Shown: in pieces, positions 11,047 through 21,720 of the stretch
How positions within the stretch are numbered: the stretch's first letter is position 1
Layout of the letters: each line of letters starts with the position of its first letter
Assembly: GCA_018340375.1 (NCBI GenBank)
Contig: JAFFJZ010000004.1
Span: forward strand, 33,454,001 to 33,518,000
Source of the DNA: Gonatopus flavifemur
Taxonomy: Eukaryota; Arthropoda; Insecta; Hymenoptera; Dryinidae
Direction: 5' to 3'
Length of the DNA stretch: 64,000 nucleotides
Position numbers and translations under genes: made by a program
Notes under the pieces: generated by a model
The model's database searches: none
Told to the model about the DNA's origin: nothing
The model's input: only the letters and a program-made list of their open reading frames with translations

Positions 11047-12739
11047 CCAAGAACCCGCCAATTTTTGTGGCACGTTGCCAGGAATTGGATGATGATAATA
11101 GTGATTCTTGGATGTTTTTGGGATTCGAATCGTTCATTGAAACGAAACGAAAATTCTAACACATCAAATTCAATAAATCATCAATGTTTATCTTTCCAAT
11201 CAACTCCTTGGAACTGCAATCATCGTTTAAGAAATCTATTGCAACATTTTGGATTTTCAACAGCTGATGATTTTGTTGTTTGCTTTTGTTGTTTTGTTGT
11301 TTGAATTGGTCTCAATGAAATATTTGAACTCCAGCAACATATTTTTGGGCGGTAATGTGATGCTCATTCCCTGGCCAGCTTTCGCAAGAAGAAACTACAC
11401 CACAACCTACTACAACTACAAGTAGGCAAACCAACACGCAATTTGGTGACATTCTTTCTTTTTATCGGCGATTTTCGGAAGAAAGTTTTCAAGTGATTCA
11501 ATTGGATATGAATTGACTGTCGGCCAGAGAATTGTTCACTTCATCCATTAGAGAGATCAGTATATCCCATTTCATTTCTACTTACCTAAAATTTGTAACC
11601 ATTTCATTAATCCACTTTTTACATGATTCTATTCCACCGAATGATAAAACGTAATTTCATACAATTTTGTATTCTGAGTATTCATCTCCAACTACAATAC
11701 AGGGATAATTTTTTGCGTACTCAAGAATATGATTGAATAACCGTAAGTGGGAACAATTTTATCCAATTGCGTGCTTAAAAGATTCCATGAAAAATACGAA
11801 GCTTCGAAGAGCAATATTAACTGTACGAATTTGAATAGAACGAGGGGGATGTTTAAATCTCTCGCTTTCAATAGAACGTTGGTTTCACTTATCAGACGAT
11901 TCTAAATAGACACTGAGTATGTATACTCATACGCATATGCGTTCATTTGTGGTACATTACGTATTAACGTGTACATAGGTGCGGGCTTCGCAGGAGTGAA
12001 GAAGGGGCGAGCAGGAGATGAGAGAGGTGGTATGTGTGGTCATAGGTGAATGACGTTACGGTGGTCAGATGCACCGTGAATGTGGTATCGGCCATGGTCA
12101 CCACGCTTGACCAGCACTATGACGACCTCACTAGCTTATACGGGATATATATGTATTGTTGCTATTTGCAGCTAGTATCCAGGTACGTGATTCTACATGC
12201 ATGAATGTATACGTATCTAAACATACGTGCATACGAAGATATGTATTCCAGTATCATGGCGAAAGCTGCTGATTGCGGTACCAGCGATGTCATGAGAAAA
12301 AACCTTGCCATTTGTATGCGGATAACATAGAGAATTTCTGCTGGACCTTATCCGCTGGAAAACTAGTATTTATGGCAAATGAAACTTTGAAAGGTCGTTT
12401 ACCATTTACTGAATTGAGATGAGATGTTTGCAGCTGAGGCATGCGAAAGTAGACATTTAATCTATTGTATGTTGATGTGTTTTCTTCTTGTTCATGTTCA
12501 GTAAATTCATATAATTTGAAGCAACGATGAATGTATTGTGATAGTACATCGTTCGATATAAGAGTGGAGAAATTACAATTTTTCAATAGAACAACAACTG
12601 TTGAAACATCTGAAAATATGCATAACTTGTTTTCTATGACATAAAATCCATTTGGTCTTGAAATGAATAGGTAATCGTTATGACGTTTAATATCGAAGTG
12701 ATAGAATTCAAGTGTCATTATGATGTTACGTGTGCGTAT
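11047..12739. other. Unassigned region with a 142-codon minus-strand open frame
   Basis: No gene is recognised. The longest open frame, 12290-12718 on the minus strand (142 codons), has a plausible amino-acid mix but no known motif, no neighbour in frame and no clear splice sites. A T/G-rich low-complexity run (TTGTTGTTTG repeats) lies near 11273-11300. A stretch at 12000-12120 is GC-richer, without identified content. Confidence 0.3.
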
Positions 12740-13960
12740 GTCTAGGATGCTTCAAAAAATACTTTGTTTCTCAAATCGATTGTCTCACCCCCCCCCCCCC
12801 AAATGGCTTTCCTTTTGGCATGAAGTGAAAGTCCTCAAAAACTGGGTTGAATAAAGTTTAGAGGTCGCGCATCCACTTTGAAGTTTCAATTCAATTTCAT
12901 GCCTCATCTGTACTTCTCTATCTGGAGTTCGGTGAATTATTGAAAATTAAATGAGCATAAGATGTGATGTTTTGATGCTTTCTTCCAGTGTTTTATCATA
13001 TGCACTGTTTGAGATAAAAATTACCACATACGGTGGCCTATTTTAGGGGGGTAGCTGAACAGAAATTTTCATCAGTTTGGAAATATGAACATAAAAATCA
13101 CCATTGTGAGAACCCATTATTTCCTAGTTTTTCATCGTCCGTTATAGCCACATTATTACCTTTTCTGGTGGTTCAGAATGATACAAAACATTGGGATACT
13201 CTAGAGCTATTCTTGAACAAACGCGATGAACGCTGCTCGCGCGGACACAAATACTTTCAAAGCATCCTACTGTTTTGTATTACACGGAAAAAATAATTTA
13301 GCTGCAGCAGCTCAGTAGCTAGCACGGACACAGAGAGCCATCAAATTAGCTCCTGCAGCTAAATTTTAGCTGTGACAGCAAAAAAATTTGCATTTGTAGT
13401 CAACTTATTTGCGGTAACAGCTAAAATTTAGCTGCAGGAGCTAATTTAATGGCTGCCCGTGTCCGTGCTAGCTACTCAGCTGCTGCAGCTAAATGATTCT
13501 TTCCGTGTATTCTGAACAATCGGAGGAGGTAGAAATGTGGCTTTAATGCACGATGAAAAACTTGAAAATAATGATTGGTCATAGGGTTGGTTATGTTCGT
13601 ATTTTCAAAATTATGAAAATTCCTGTTGTCACCCCCCTAAAATAGGCCATCGTATGCCATCATTTTTATTTGAAACAGTGCGTATGATGAAACATTAGAG
13701 GAAAGCATAAAAAAAATCATATTATATGCTTATTTAATGTCCTCATTTCCCAATTGAGCATTCAAAAGTGCTCAAATAATTCACCGAGTTCCAGATACAG
13801 GAGTACAAATGCGGCATGAAAATTGGAACTTCGAAGTGCATGCGCAGCCTCTGAACTTTATCGCATCGCACCCAGCTTTTGGGAATTTCGTGGCAAAAGG
13901 AAACTTTTTGGGGGATGAGCCAATCAGTTCGAAAAAAAAGTATATTTCGAAACAGCCCAT
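12740..13960. mobile_element. Foldback element with ~450-bp arms
   Basis: The left arm is about 12740-13190. The right arm is 13271-13280 plus 13510-13960, because a smaller MITE is inserted in it. Matching landmarks are GGCCTATTTTAGGGGGGT (left, near 13034) with its complement near 13630, and GAATTATTGAA near 12932 with its complement near 13776. A run of C at 12788-12801 lies in the left arm. No coding sequence is seen; the superfamily is unknown. Confidence 0.82.
13281..13509. mobile_element. 229-bp MITE, TACACGGAAA family
   Basis: It is bounded by TACACGGAA (13281) and TTCCGTGTA (13509), with longer subterminal inverted pairing built of TTAGCTGCAGCAGCT. It sits inside the right arm of the larger foldback: the left arm carries the uninterrupted sequence (TTCAGAATGATACAAAAC near 13172), which shows that this is a later insertion, probably at TA. 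A very short palindromic relative is at 39265-39313. Confidence 0.82.
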
Positions 13961-14040
13961 AGTACCCAGTGAACATTCTTCCCCTCAACATTTCCAACAT
14001 TCATTATGTTCTCTAAATGATAACAAAAAATTCCCTCGAG

Positions 14041-14175
14041 CGTCGATTTTGGGAATCTTTTAGACACCTTTCTTATAAGGTCTGGAAGTTGTCAGAAAGT
14101 CGACTCTGATCACATTCTGATAACTTCCAGACATGATAAAAAAAGCATTTCAAAGATTTCCGAAATCGACGTATA
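14041..14175. repeat. 135-bp hairpin insert
   Basis: It is bounded by CGTCGATTTTGGGAATCTTT and its near complement AAAGATTTCCGAAATCGACG, with internal pairing of TCTGGAAGTT and AACTTCCAGA. It is absent from the matching right arm near 19370, so it is a one-sided insertion into the palindrome. Confidence 0.65.
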
Positions 14176-15837
14176 GGGAAAGGTCAGATAAAACCGGGTA
14201 CCATAACTTCAATCGGTCATAGAGAAGTTCCTATTAGCAATAGATTAACCAACCAAAGCTTCTCAGTTTCCTTATTCATCCATTAACAACATACTATTCG
14301 TATATTGCTGTGAAATTGATACAATTTTTTTCATACTCGTTCTAGTCAAAAGGTACAAAAACCCGGTTCCACTCCATGGGTAGGGTAAAACCGGGTACTC
14401 GCTTAAATCAAAGCAAAACACTTCTCAATTGTGAAATTTCTGCACCAACTGTTGATCTCGATAAAAATTTCGAAAACAGACATGAGTCATGTTTGAAAAT
14501 TGATATATTTTGACTAACCAAAAAAATTGTTCAGAGAAAGAATTTTTTCGCGACCAACTCAGTGAGGAACAAAAGTCGCAAGCACACATAAAAAGATCTT
14601 CAAGAATGAACATGTTTTGATGACTATTTTAGAATAAGAACACAAATTTTGTTAAATTCCATAGATTGGAAGGTAAAATCTCAAGTACTCGGTTTAACCC
14701 CACAGTAACTTGTTGAGCTCAATATGGCTTAGATAGATTATGCGTTGCTCTGGGCGAATTATTGAGAAATGAAAATACGCAGGAAAAGATGCTCAATTGA
14801 AGTATGTACGTCCCTCTTTCTTGAGAGACTGGTAGAGTACTTGAAACTCACTACACAAGTCCAACAACTTTGACAATTTTTTCGCAGAAAACTTTAAACA
14901 ACGTTCTAAGTGACGCTGCTAAATTTTTCCAATAGAGAACGATACAGAACGATACATTTTTTCTTTAGTGCTCAATGAGGTTTCTGAATACCGAATTTAC
15001 AATGCTATGTCGTTATTCAATGATAGAATTTTATCGTTTCATATCGTATTCAATGAAATTCATTATAAAATATATGTGATGTTATCGTGGAATTCCTATA
15101 GGAAACGTACCACTTATTCTGGAATACATGACTATTATTTTCCGAATAACTGGTACTCTTCCTATACGAATTCCACGATAAAACCTCATATATTCTGTTT
15201 AATTTCATAGAATACGATGAAGAACGATAGAATTCTGTCTGTTATTAACTAGGGGTGTGCGGGTAGCACTTTTTATCGGGTCGGGTTCGGGTATTTGTAT
15301 TTCTTTTCGGGTCGGGTCGGGTACCCGATTAAATCGGGTTTTCCAAGTCGGGTACCCGAATATAATAAAATCGCTTGAATTGAATATTTTAAACTTCTAT
15401 TCGAAGTTGCCATTGCTGTTGATATTGTGAGGACAAATTGTCTTGAGCGATTGTACACTGTTAAAAATTTCTGCATGAATTTTAATGTAAATCTACCGGA
15501 ATTTTTTTTCAAGTACGTAACTGAAAATTCATGTACAGGTTCCACAAATTTCAAGTCTACATACATTAAATTTAATGTACATGGATTTGAAATTTAATGT
15601 ATGAATACATGAAATTTGTATATGAATTTTCATTCGCCCCAGTAAAGATGTGAAATTATAATAATACATCAACAATGATTATTCAGTAAAATATTTATGC
15701 TTTGGCCCAAAATGTCTTTAAAAATAAAAAACTGAATTTCAAGCAAAAAACATGTTTCGGAGGAGAACACTTGCAGATTGACGACCACGTTGTTCACTAC
15801 GTTCTCATGTCATGAAGAGAAAATTGGAAACCTCGAA

Positions 15838-15930
15838 GAGAATCGAACCACCTAAACCAATCCCAACCTAATGTTGCGCGATCTACTATCCTAACGCCCT
15901 AACGACCTAAGCTAAACCGGTACCTACGTG
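15838..15930 (-). repeat. tRNA-derived SINE head, minus strand
   Basis: On the minus strand there is a box A-like TTTAGCTTAGGTCGTTAGGG followed about 55 bp later by box B GGTGGTTCGATTC. It does not give a clean cloverleaf. It is probably a SINE fragment of a tRNA-derived family, related in layout to those at 9.8 and 36.4 kb but of a different subfamily. Confidence 0.5.
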
Positions 15931-15989
15931 GTTTATTAGAAAAGATCAATGTAAATGACGTGGATATCTGATTCAATCCATCGGTTGAG

Positions 15990-17480
15990 TATAATAATCT
16001 ATTAACCTATGTGAAAATTGCAATTCGGTTGACAGATGTGAGGTTAAGTTTATGTGATAAAAAACAATGAATGAATTATTTTTGTGAAATGTGTGGTCGT
16101 TATTGTTTAATTATTATGTATTAAAAATCTTTTCAAGCGAAAGTTTGAAATAAATTTCCAAAAACTTGGATTATTCACATAAAGCTCGTTGGATGGTTTT
16201 ACTCTTGAAGAGTACTGTCAAAGTTGACATTTGCAAATTGGAGAAAAAAGTCTTATTTTCTGTCTTAAATTTGTTATTAGAGTAGTGACAAACTTGTAGG
16301 AAGAGTTTGAAGGTTGGGTGGAATCCATATTGATCAGGAAAGTCAAAACCGTATTGCAAAACTTGGAAAATCTGTTAACGTAGCTGACAATACTGGGGTA
16401 TCGAGTCAGCTTTTCCTTACTACATGAAATCTAGGCAGGAGAAATGTATCAAAATTCAGTGAATTCAAGTTGGTGTTGAGTGAGAGAAGACAGAAATATT
16501 CATTGGATTTTATTTGTTACTATAAAAATGTCAACAAATAAGGAAAGGCTATGTAGGACTCACTGTATCGTCTTTTAATATTTTTGTTTCAATAATGTTG
16601 TATCATGCTGCTACGAATGAATGTTATTATATTTGTGAAACAGGTTCAATACACTTGTTTCTTCAACTTATTAGTAAGAGAATACAAAAATGTCCACAAT
16701 ACAAAATTATTGAAACAAAAATAATGAAAGACGATACAGTGAGTTTTACATAGCCTTTCCTTATTTGTCAACATTTTTATAATAACCAATAAAATCCAAT
16801 GAATATTTCTATCCTCTCTTACTTGATACCAACTTGAATTCACTGAATTTTGATACATTTCTCCTGCCTGGATTTCATGTAGTAAGGAAAAGCTGACTCG
16901 ATACCCCAGTATTGTCAGCTACGTTAACAGATTTTCCAAGTTTTGCAATACGGTTTTGACTTTCCTGATCAACATGGATTCCACCCAACCTTCAAACTCT
17001 TCCTACAAGTTTGTTACTACTCTAATAACAAATTCAAGACAGAAAATAAGACTTTTTTCTCCAATTTGCAACTGTCAACTTTGACAGTACTCTTCAAGAG
17101 TAAAACCATCCAACGAGCTTTATGTGAATAATCCAAATTTTTGGAAATTTATTTTAAACATTCGCTTAAAATAGTTTTGATTAAATGAGTTCTTCATGAC
17201 TCATATTACTACAAAAATGATTCGATCTCTGAGTTTTTTCTGAGAAATATTGATGTAAGTATTTGAATGAAACTCATTCTCACTGCATCAACAAATTATG
17301 ATTTTTTACATATTACAACAGCTATGACTGATTCAATAATTCATGTTGCACTGAATGATAGATTTTTTTAATACATATTAATTAAGAACTAACGATCACA
17401 CATTTCACGAAAATAATTAATTTTTATTTTTCAATTCAAAGAAGTCAACCTCATATCCGTAAACTGTATTTCAATTCTAA
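15990..17480. repeat. Long foldback with near-identical inner arms
   Basis: The inner arms, about 16125-16590 and 16715-17178, are almost identical inverted copies of about 460 bp. The outer arms (about 15990-16120 and 17370-17480) continue the pairing, and roughly 190 bp is inserted in the right side at 17180-17370. Each inner arm has the same 62-codon open frame (16171-16359 minus, 16943-17131 plus, starting MQYGFDFPDQ). This is explained by the duplication and not by selection. The loop holds a shorter AT-rich segment. The high similarity suggests a young or gene-converted structure. Confidence 0.85.
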
Positions 17481-18153
17481 AATACAAACAGATTTGTTAC
17501 ATTTTCTTCCTCATTTATATCACCTGTAATTATATGTAAAAATTAATGGAAAAACCTGTTCAGCTGTTTAAATATCTGTATGAAATACGTGCTGTATGGG
17601 TACTGACATTTCCGATATCAAGTGTGAACAATATTTTATTCATTTTAGAATTGAAAAGTTCATTCTTCTCCATTTTATATATATTTTAGTAAGCACTTGT
17701 ATAATTATTAGAGATGGTTTTACTCCACATTATCAATTAGTTCAACTTATTACATACTAATAAGTAGCTCACTAGTTTTGACCAACCAACGCTAGTTGGA
17801 TTCAACTTATTAGTAATTGACCAGTACCTCGCTAGTTTCTTGTGCTCAGGTTTTCCTCTCTAGCGCCTCATCAGTCATAGGAAAAAATTTGTGAAATTTC
17901 TACCAGGGTACGTGCATGGGATTGCGCACTGTGAATGCAAATTCTCATTCCATATTGGTTCTGAAATATAGGAAGCCAAATTTTCTGAATTATAACCTTA
18001 AATCGTGAGAATTCTCCATCGATCCCATAATGTTTCAGAACCACTATGAAATTAAAATCCTCAATCCCAAGCATGTATTTGATCATCGTATTTATAAAAT
18101 TCGTATTTCTCACGTGGTTCACGAAAATATTTCGCGCAAAATTTCGTACTCTT

Positions 18154-18260
18154 CCCAAACAGAACCTCAAATTTGTGTACGTCCAGGAAACGTCCAAATA
18201 CGTTTCTCAGACGTCCTTTGGAGGTTTCCTGGACGTACACAAATTTGAGGTTCTGTTGGG
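18154..18260. repeat. Near-perfect 107-bp hairpin
   Basis: The arms of about 40 bp (core CAGAACCTCAAATTTGTG, then TACGTCCAGGAAACG, and the complement) are separated by about 22 bp. It produces apparent open frames on both strands, which are not real genes. Confidence 0.75.
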
Positions 18261-19469
18261 GTTCAGTGTCGTTCAAGCACTCTTCACGACAAGACTCGTA
18301 GAGTGTCACCTAATGCGATTGAGAACAATAATTCCAAAATTTATAATCACAAAAAGATTATAATTATTCAATTTATTCACTCAATTTCAAACATTATTGA
18401 TGGTTATGTTATTTTCTCAAATCTCTATCGATTTACTCTAAGTTAATTTTTCATGTACCGATACTTGAAACTGTAATTCAATTCCACATGATTTGAAAAT
18501 TAATGTAATAATACTTGAATATCATTTAATGTACCTTCAAGTTGAAATTTCATGTACACTGGTACATTAAGAGTGCATTAAAATTCAAGAAATTTTTAAC
18601 AGTGTAGGAATAAGGGGATTTCATATGAATTCAATTCTGACATGAAGAATGCCATATTCACTACGAGTCTATTAGGGTTGTTACTCCATGTAATTGATTA
18701 TGCAGCGCATTGAGAAATCTCCAAATTGCTTCATGGAATGTTTATATTTATTTTTCAATTCAATTAAAAAATATAATCACATTTATATCTCATAAATAAT
18801 ATATTATCTATTTTCGTATTTAGTAGCTACAATATAGAATCTTGAACATCAATGAAAATAAATATTCTTCTTATAAATATCATTCTTTTTTTATATTTTT
18901 AAATTTGAATGGAGGAAGCACAACTCTTCCACATGTTTTGTCAGCAATCTTGATCGAGTTGCTGTCACAGTATTTCCTGCTGAGGAAAACGTTTGCTATA
19001 TTTGAATTACCCGAATGTAATCGGGTACCCGAAAAACTCGGGTAATTGAAAAACCGGACCCGACCCGATAAAAACCCGATGACTCGGGTACCCGCACACC
19101 CCTATTATTAACGATATAATATTTTAAATTCCGTATTCAGAAACCTCATCGAAAAGTATTCAAAAAATGTATCGTTTTGTATCGTTCCTTATTGGGAAAA
19201 TTTGGCAGGGGAGAAACCGCGTTTCATCGATGATGTTGTTCTGTTCAACTGCTCAAAATGTCTACTGCTACTAGTCCAAGCGTTTGCTGTTAGAAAGAAG
19301 CACAAATCAGGGAGATTTTGAGGTACCCGGTTTGACCCACTTACCCGGTTTTATCCGACTCTCCCCTAATGAATTTTCTGTTAGCATTTATAGAACATAA
19401 TGAATGTTTGGAATGTTGAGGGGAAAAGTGTTCACTGGGTACAATATCCGTGTCTTAGTATATGGTACT

Positions 19470-20100
19470 TCATACACCCGCTCTTCGCAGGATGCAAACA
19501 TGAAGTTTTGATTGATTCCAGTATGTTGGACAATGATGAACATGAACCCGGAAGAGATGAGAGGAAGGGAGAGAAAAAACACTTCTCCCGTCTTGACTCA
19601 TTCAAATAATTGGAGTCTGAATTAAAGTGAAGTTATTCCTTCGTATGTGATCATAAAATAATAGTGTATTACTCAATAGCATTTTGGAACTCAAATCGCC
19701 TGGATACCATAAAACGGGGTTAATAAGATCATTTTGGGCGAATAGGATCACCCAGGAAAGATGTTGAATGAAGTCGTAACTAATTATGTGATTCATAAGA
19801 ATGATAAATGCTCACTAATCACTAACTCTATCATTCAAATAAATCACCACGAATCCATTAGACAACTCTTCCGTTCTTAAGAACTCTTTTCAAATGCTTT
19901 TGGAGTCAATGTGATATCTGGGCAGTCACCTCGATTTGAGATATGTTGGAAACTAGGAAGAGTATCAGAATTTCTTAATCGATCAATAATTTTAGCCATT
20001 TGCAATTGGCTAGCTTGATAATATTATTCATTTTTCATCGAACACAGTGGAATAATTCAAAGAGACACATTATTGAAATTTGTAACGTGATATTGTAAAA
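19470..20100. other. Unassigned region
   Basis: AT-rich sequence with no gene, no clear repeat ends and no RNA feature that I can support. Confidence 0.3.
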
Positions 20101-20632
20101 GAATTGCCTTCTCTCTGAACTCCTTGGAGTGAAAACCCACTCTTAAAGAGTGAAATACTGCCAGTCCGAGAAGAGTGAGAATTCCACTCTATAAGAGTGA
20201 ATATCCACTCCTTAAGAGTGTGAGAAGTCTAAGAAGAGTGAGAAGTCCACTCCATACGAGTGAATTTTCACTCCTTAAGAGTGAATTATCACTCTATTGG
20301 AGTGGAATTTTGATGCGCTTTGAAGAGTGAAATTCCACCCTCTTATGAGAGTGACATTTTCACTCCAATAGAGTGAAAATCCACTCTTAAGGAGTGGAAA
20401 TTCACTCTTAAGGAGTGAACTATCGGAGTGAAAATGTCACTCTCATAAGAGGGTGGAATTTCACTCTTCAAAGCGCATCAAAATTCCACTCCAATAGAGT
20501 GATAATTCACTCTTAAGGAGTGAAAATTCACTCGTATGGAGTGGACTTCTCACTCTTCTTAGACTGGCAGTATTTTCATTCTTCAAGAGTGGATTTTTCA
20601 CTCCAAGGAATTTAGAGAGTTGGGAGAAAATA
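20101..20632. repeat. Palindrome built from 17-bp CACTCTTAAGGAGTG units
   Basis: Many copies of a short palindrome of the type CACTCnnnAAGAGTGAA follow each other. The whole block is itself a larger inverted repeat with its centre near 20395: CTCCTTGGAGTG near 20120 mirrors CACTCCAAGGA near 20600, and AATTCCACCCTC near 20330 mirrors its complement near 20450. This is a satellite-like foldback element. No coding sequence is present. Confidence 0.85.
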
Positions 20633-20639
20633 TTTTGGA

Positions 20640-21718
20640 GAGAACAGAATTCAAGATCGGTTGATACATTGAGTACCGGTACTCCCATCCTGAATTATAG
20701 AGTGTGTCCTAGTTGTAATGACAACATTTTTTAGTGTCTCTGATTGTGTATGACAGGGGAAGTATGTGGTATGTGGATCTGGAATGAATCTACATTCGAT
20801 CAGTTAACTGATAATTATACGTTCATTCGAAGCCTCAAAATGACACGAACCTTCGCATACGTGCATTAAACGTATCCGAATGTTTAATCCCGTCCTTGCT
20901 GGAACTGCCAAGCTCGAATGCATTTTTGATGGTATTGATCTGTATTTTCAAAATTACCCATAGAGAAATTGAAACCCCAGCCCCTATTGGAGTAGCAGGG
21001 CCTTTGCCGGAGTAACCAGTGCTAGCTTATCAAAAAAACCATCACAAGACGAGTTGATGTCAAGGACAATTTTGCCGAGAAGCTGGTATCATGACAATGT
21101 TTTACATGAGGCCCAGTATAGAATCCCCAGTGGGAACAGAAATTTTTTGGAGTGATCTGCAAGTGATCACTGAGGAAGTATATAGTTTTAGGCCAATGAA
21201 ATTCTCAATGAAATTGACCATGATATAGTGACATTTACTGTGAAATAACAATAGAAGCCTGATCAAATTTATATTGCTTTACAGTGAATTTTATTAGAAA
21301 TCAGTATGTTCCCCCATTCCTGTAATTCCATAGTGAATAAACTTTCAATTTCTGTCAGTGTAGTTGCTAGAAAATGAAAATATTTTTCAAGCTCAGACCA
21401 AAGTTAGGTCAGGATCGGTTAAGATGCGGTTGAAGTTGGAACACCGATGAAGTTCCAACCTCAACCAAATTCGACTTGGAATGACCCTAATTTAGGCCAG
21501 TGTTGAGCCAAGATTGAAATAACAAAAAAAAGACGGAGTCGACAGTAGAAATGGGAAAACATGCCTCACTCTCCCCGAGTGTTGTTCGCTCTCCGAAGTA
21601 TCCTGAAGAAAAAAAATACCCACGATTGGCAGCACGAGAGCTCTAGTCTTCATTTCTCTATTTTCAAATGAGTCTATTTCTAAATATAACTCATTCTCAA
21701 TATCTCTATTCTGTTACA
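20640..21718. other. Unassigned region
   Basis: No gene or element end was recognised. Sequence near 21420-21480 has a short local repeat (AAGTTCCAACCTC / GGTTGAAGTTGGAAC). Otherwise nothing is seen. Confidence 0.3.
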
Positions 21719-21720
21719 TA

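Larger units (their letters stand above)
15456..18604. mobile_element. TA-flanked element with CACTGTTAAAAATTTC ends
   Basis: The left end is CACTGTTAAAAATTTC (15456) and the right end is GAAATTTTTAACAGTG (18604); each is flanked by TA. Subterminal inverted pairing reaches about 150 bp on each side (CATGAATTTTAATG, CATTAAAATTC, repeated ATTTAATGTAC). It lies inside the hAT-like element and itself holds a SINE and a long foldback. No ORF was found. Confidence 0.75.
15250..19104. mobile_element. hAT-like non-autonomous element with 8-bp target duplication
   Basis: The ends are TAGGGGTGTGCGGGTA and TACCCGCACACCCCTA, and both sides carry the 8-bp direct repeat TTATTAAC (15242-15249 and 19105-19112). 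An 8-bp duplication and G/C-rich ends fit the hAT superfamily. The interior near both ends is rich in CGGGT/ACCCG motifs. No hAT transposase is visible; most of the 3.86 kb is later insertions. Confidence 0.85.
14179..19366. mobile_element. GGGGAGAGTC-family element with TA flanks (left end diverged)
   Basis: The right end reads ACCCGGTTTTATCCGACTCT then CCCC, followed by TA. The left end is a diverged complement, GGGAAAGGTCAGATAAAACC, preceded by TA. A second member of the family with the same ends is at 33986-37942. No coding sequence is seen. TA flanks suggest mobilisation by a Tc1/mariner-type transposase, an inference. A hAT-like element is nested inside. Confidence 0.6.
13961..19460. 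repeat. Outer flanks of a 5.5-kb nested palindrome
   Basis: The sequence at 13961-14030 (CCCAGTGAACATTCTTCC and onward) returns inverted at about 19375-19455. The pairing continues into the nested elements: 14190-15240 partly matches the complement of 19113-19365, with landmarks AACGATACA, GAGGTTTCTGAATAC and ACCGGGTACC. Several insertions interrupt one arm only. The structure encloses the elements described at 14179, 15250, 15456 and 15990. Confidence 0.75.

Noticed and set aside
12290..12718. 142-codon minus-strand open frame as a gene
   Set aside because: No known motif, no neighbouring exon in frame. Kept only as a remark in the region entry.
16171..17131. Two copies of a 62-residue protein (MQYGFDF...) as a duplicated gene
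   Set aside because: The similarity is the direct result of the inverted arms and extends through non-coding flanks at the same level.
18046..18363. Overlapping open frames on both strands as genes
   Set aside because: They arise from the hairpin at 18154-18260, which gives the same peptide on both strands.
20101..20632. CRISPR array
   Set aside because: Repeats are short palindromes without unique spacers of constant length, and the window is eukaryotic.
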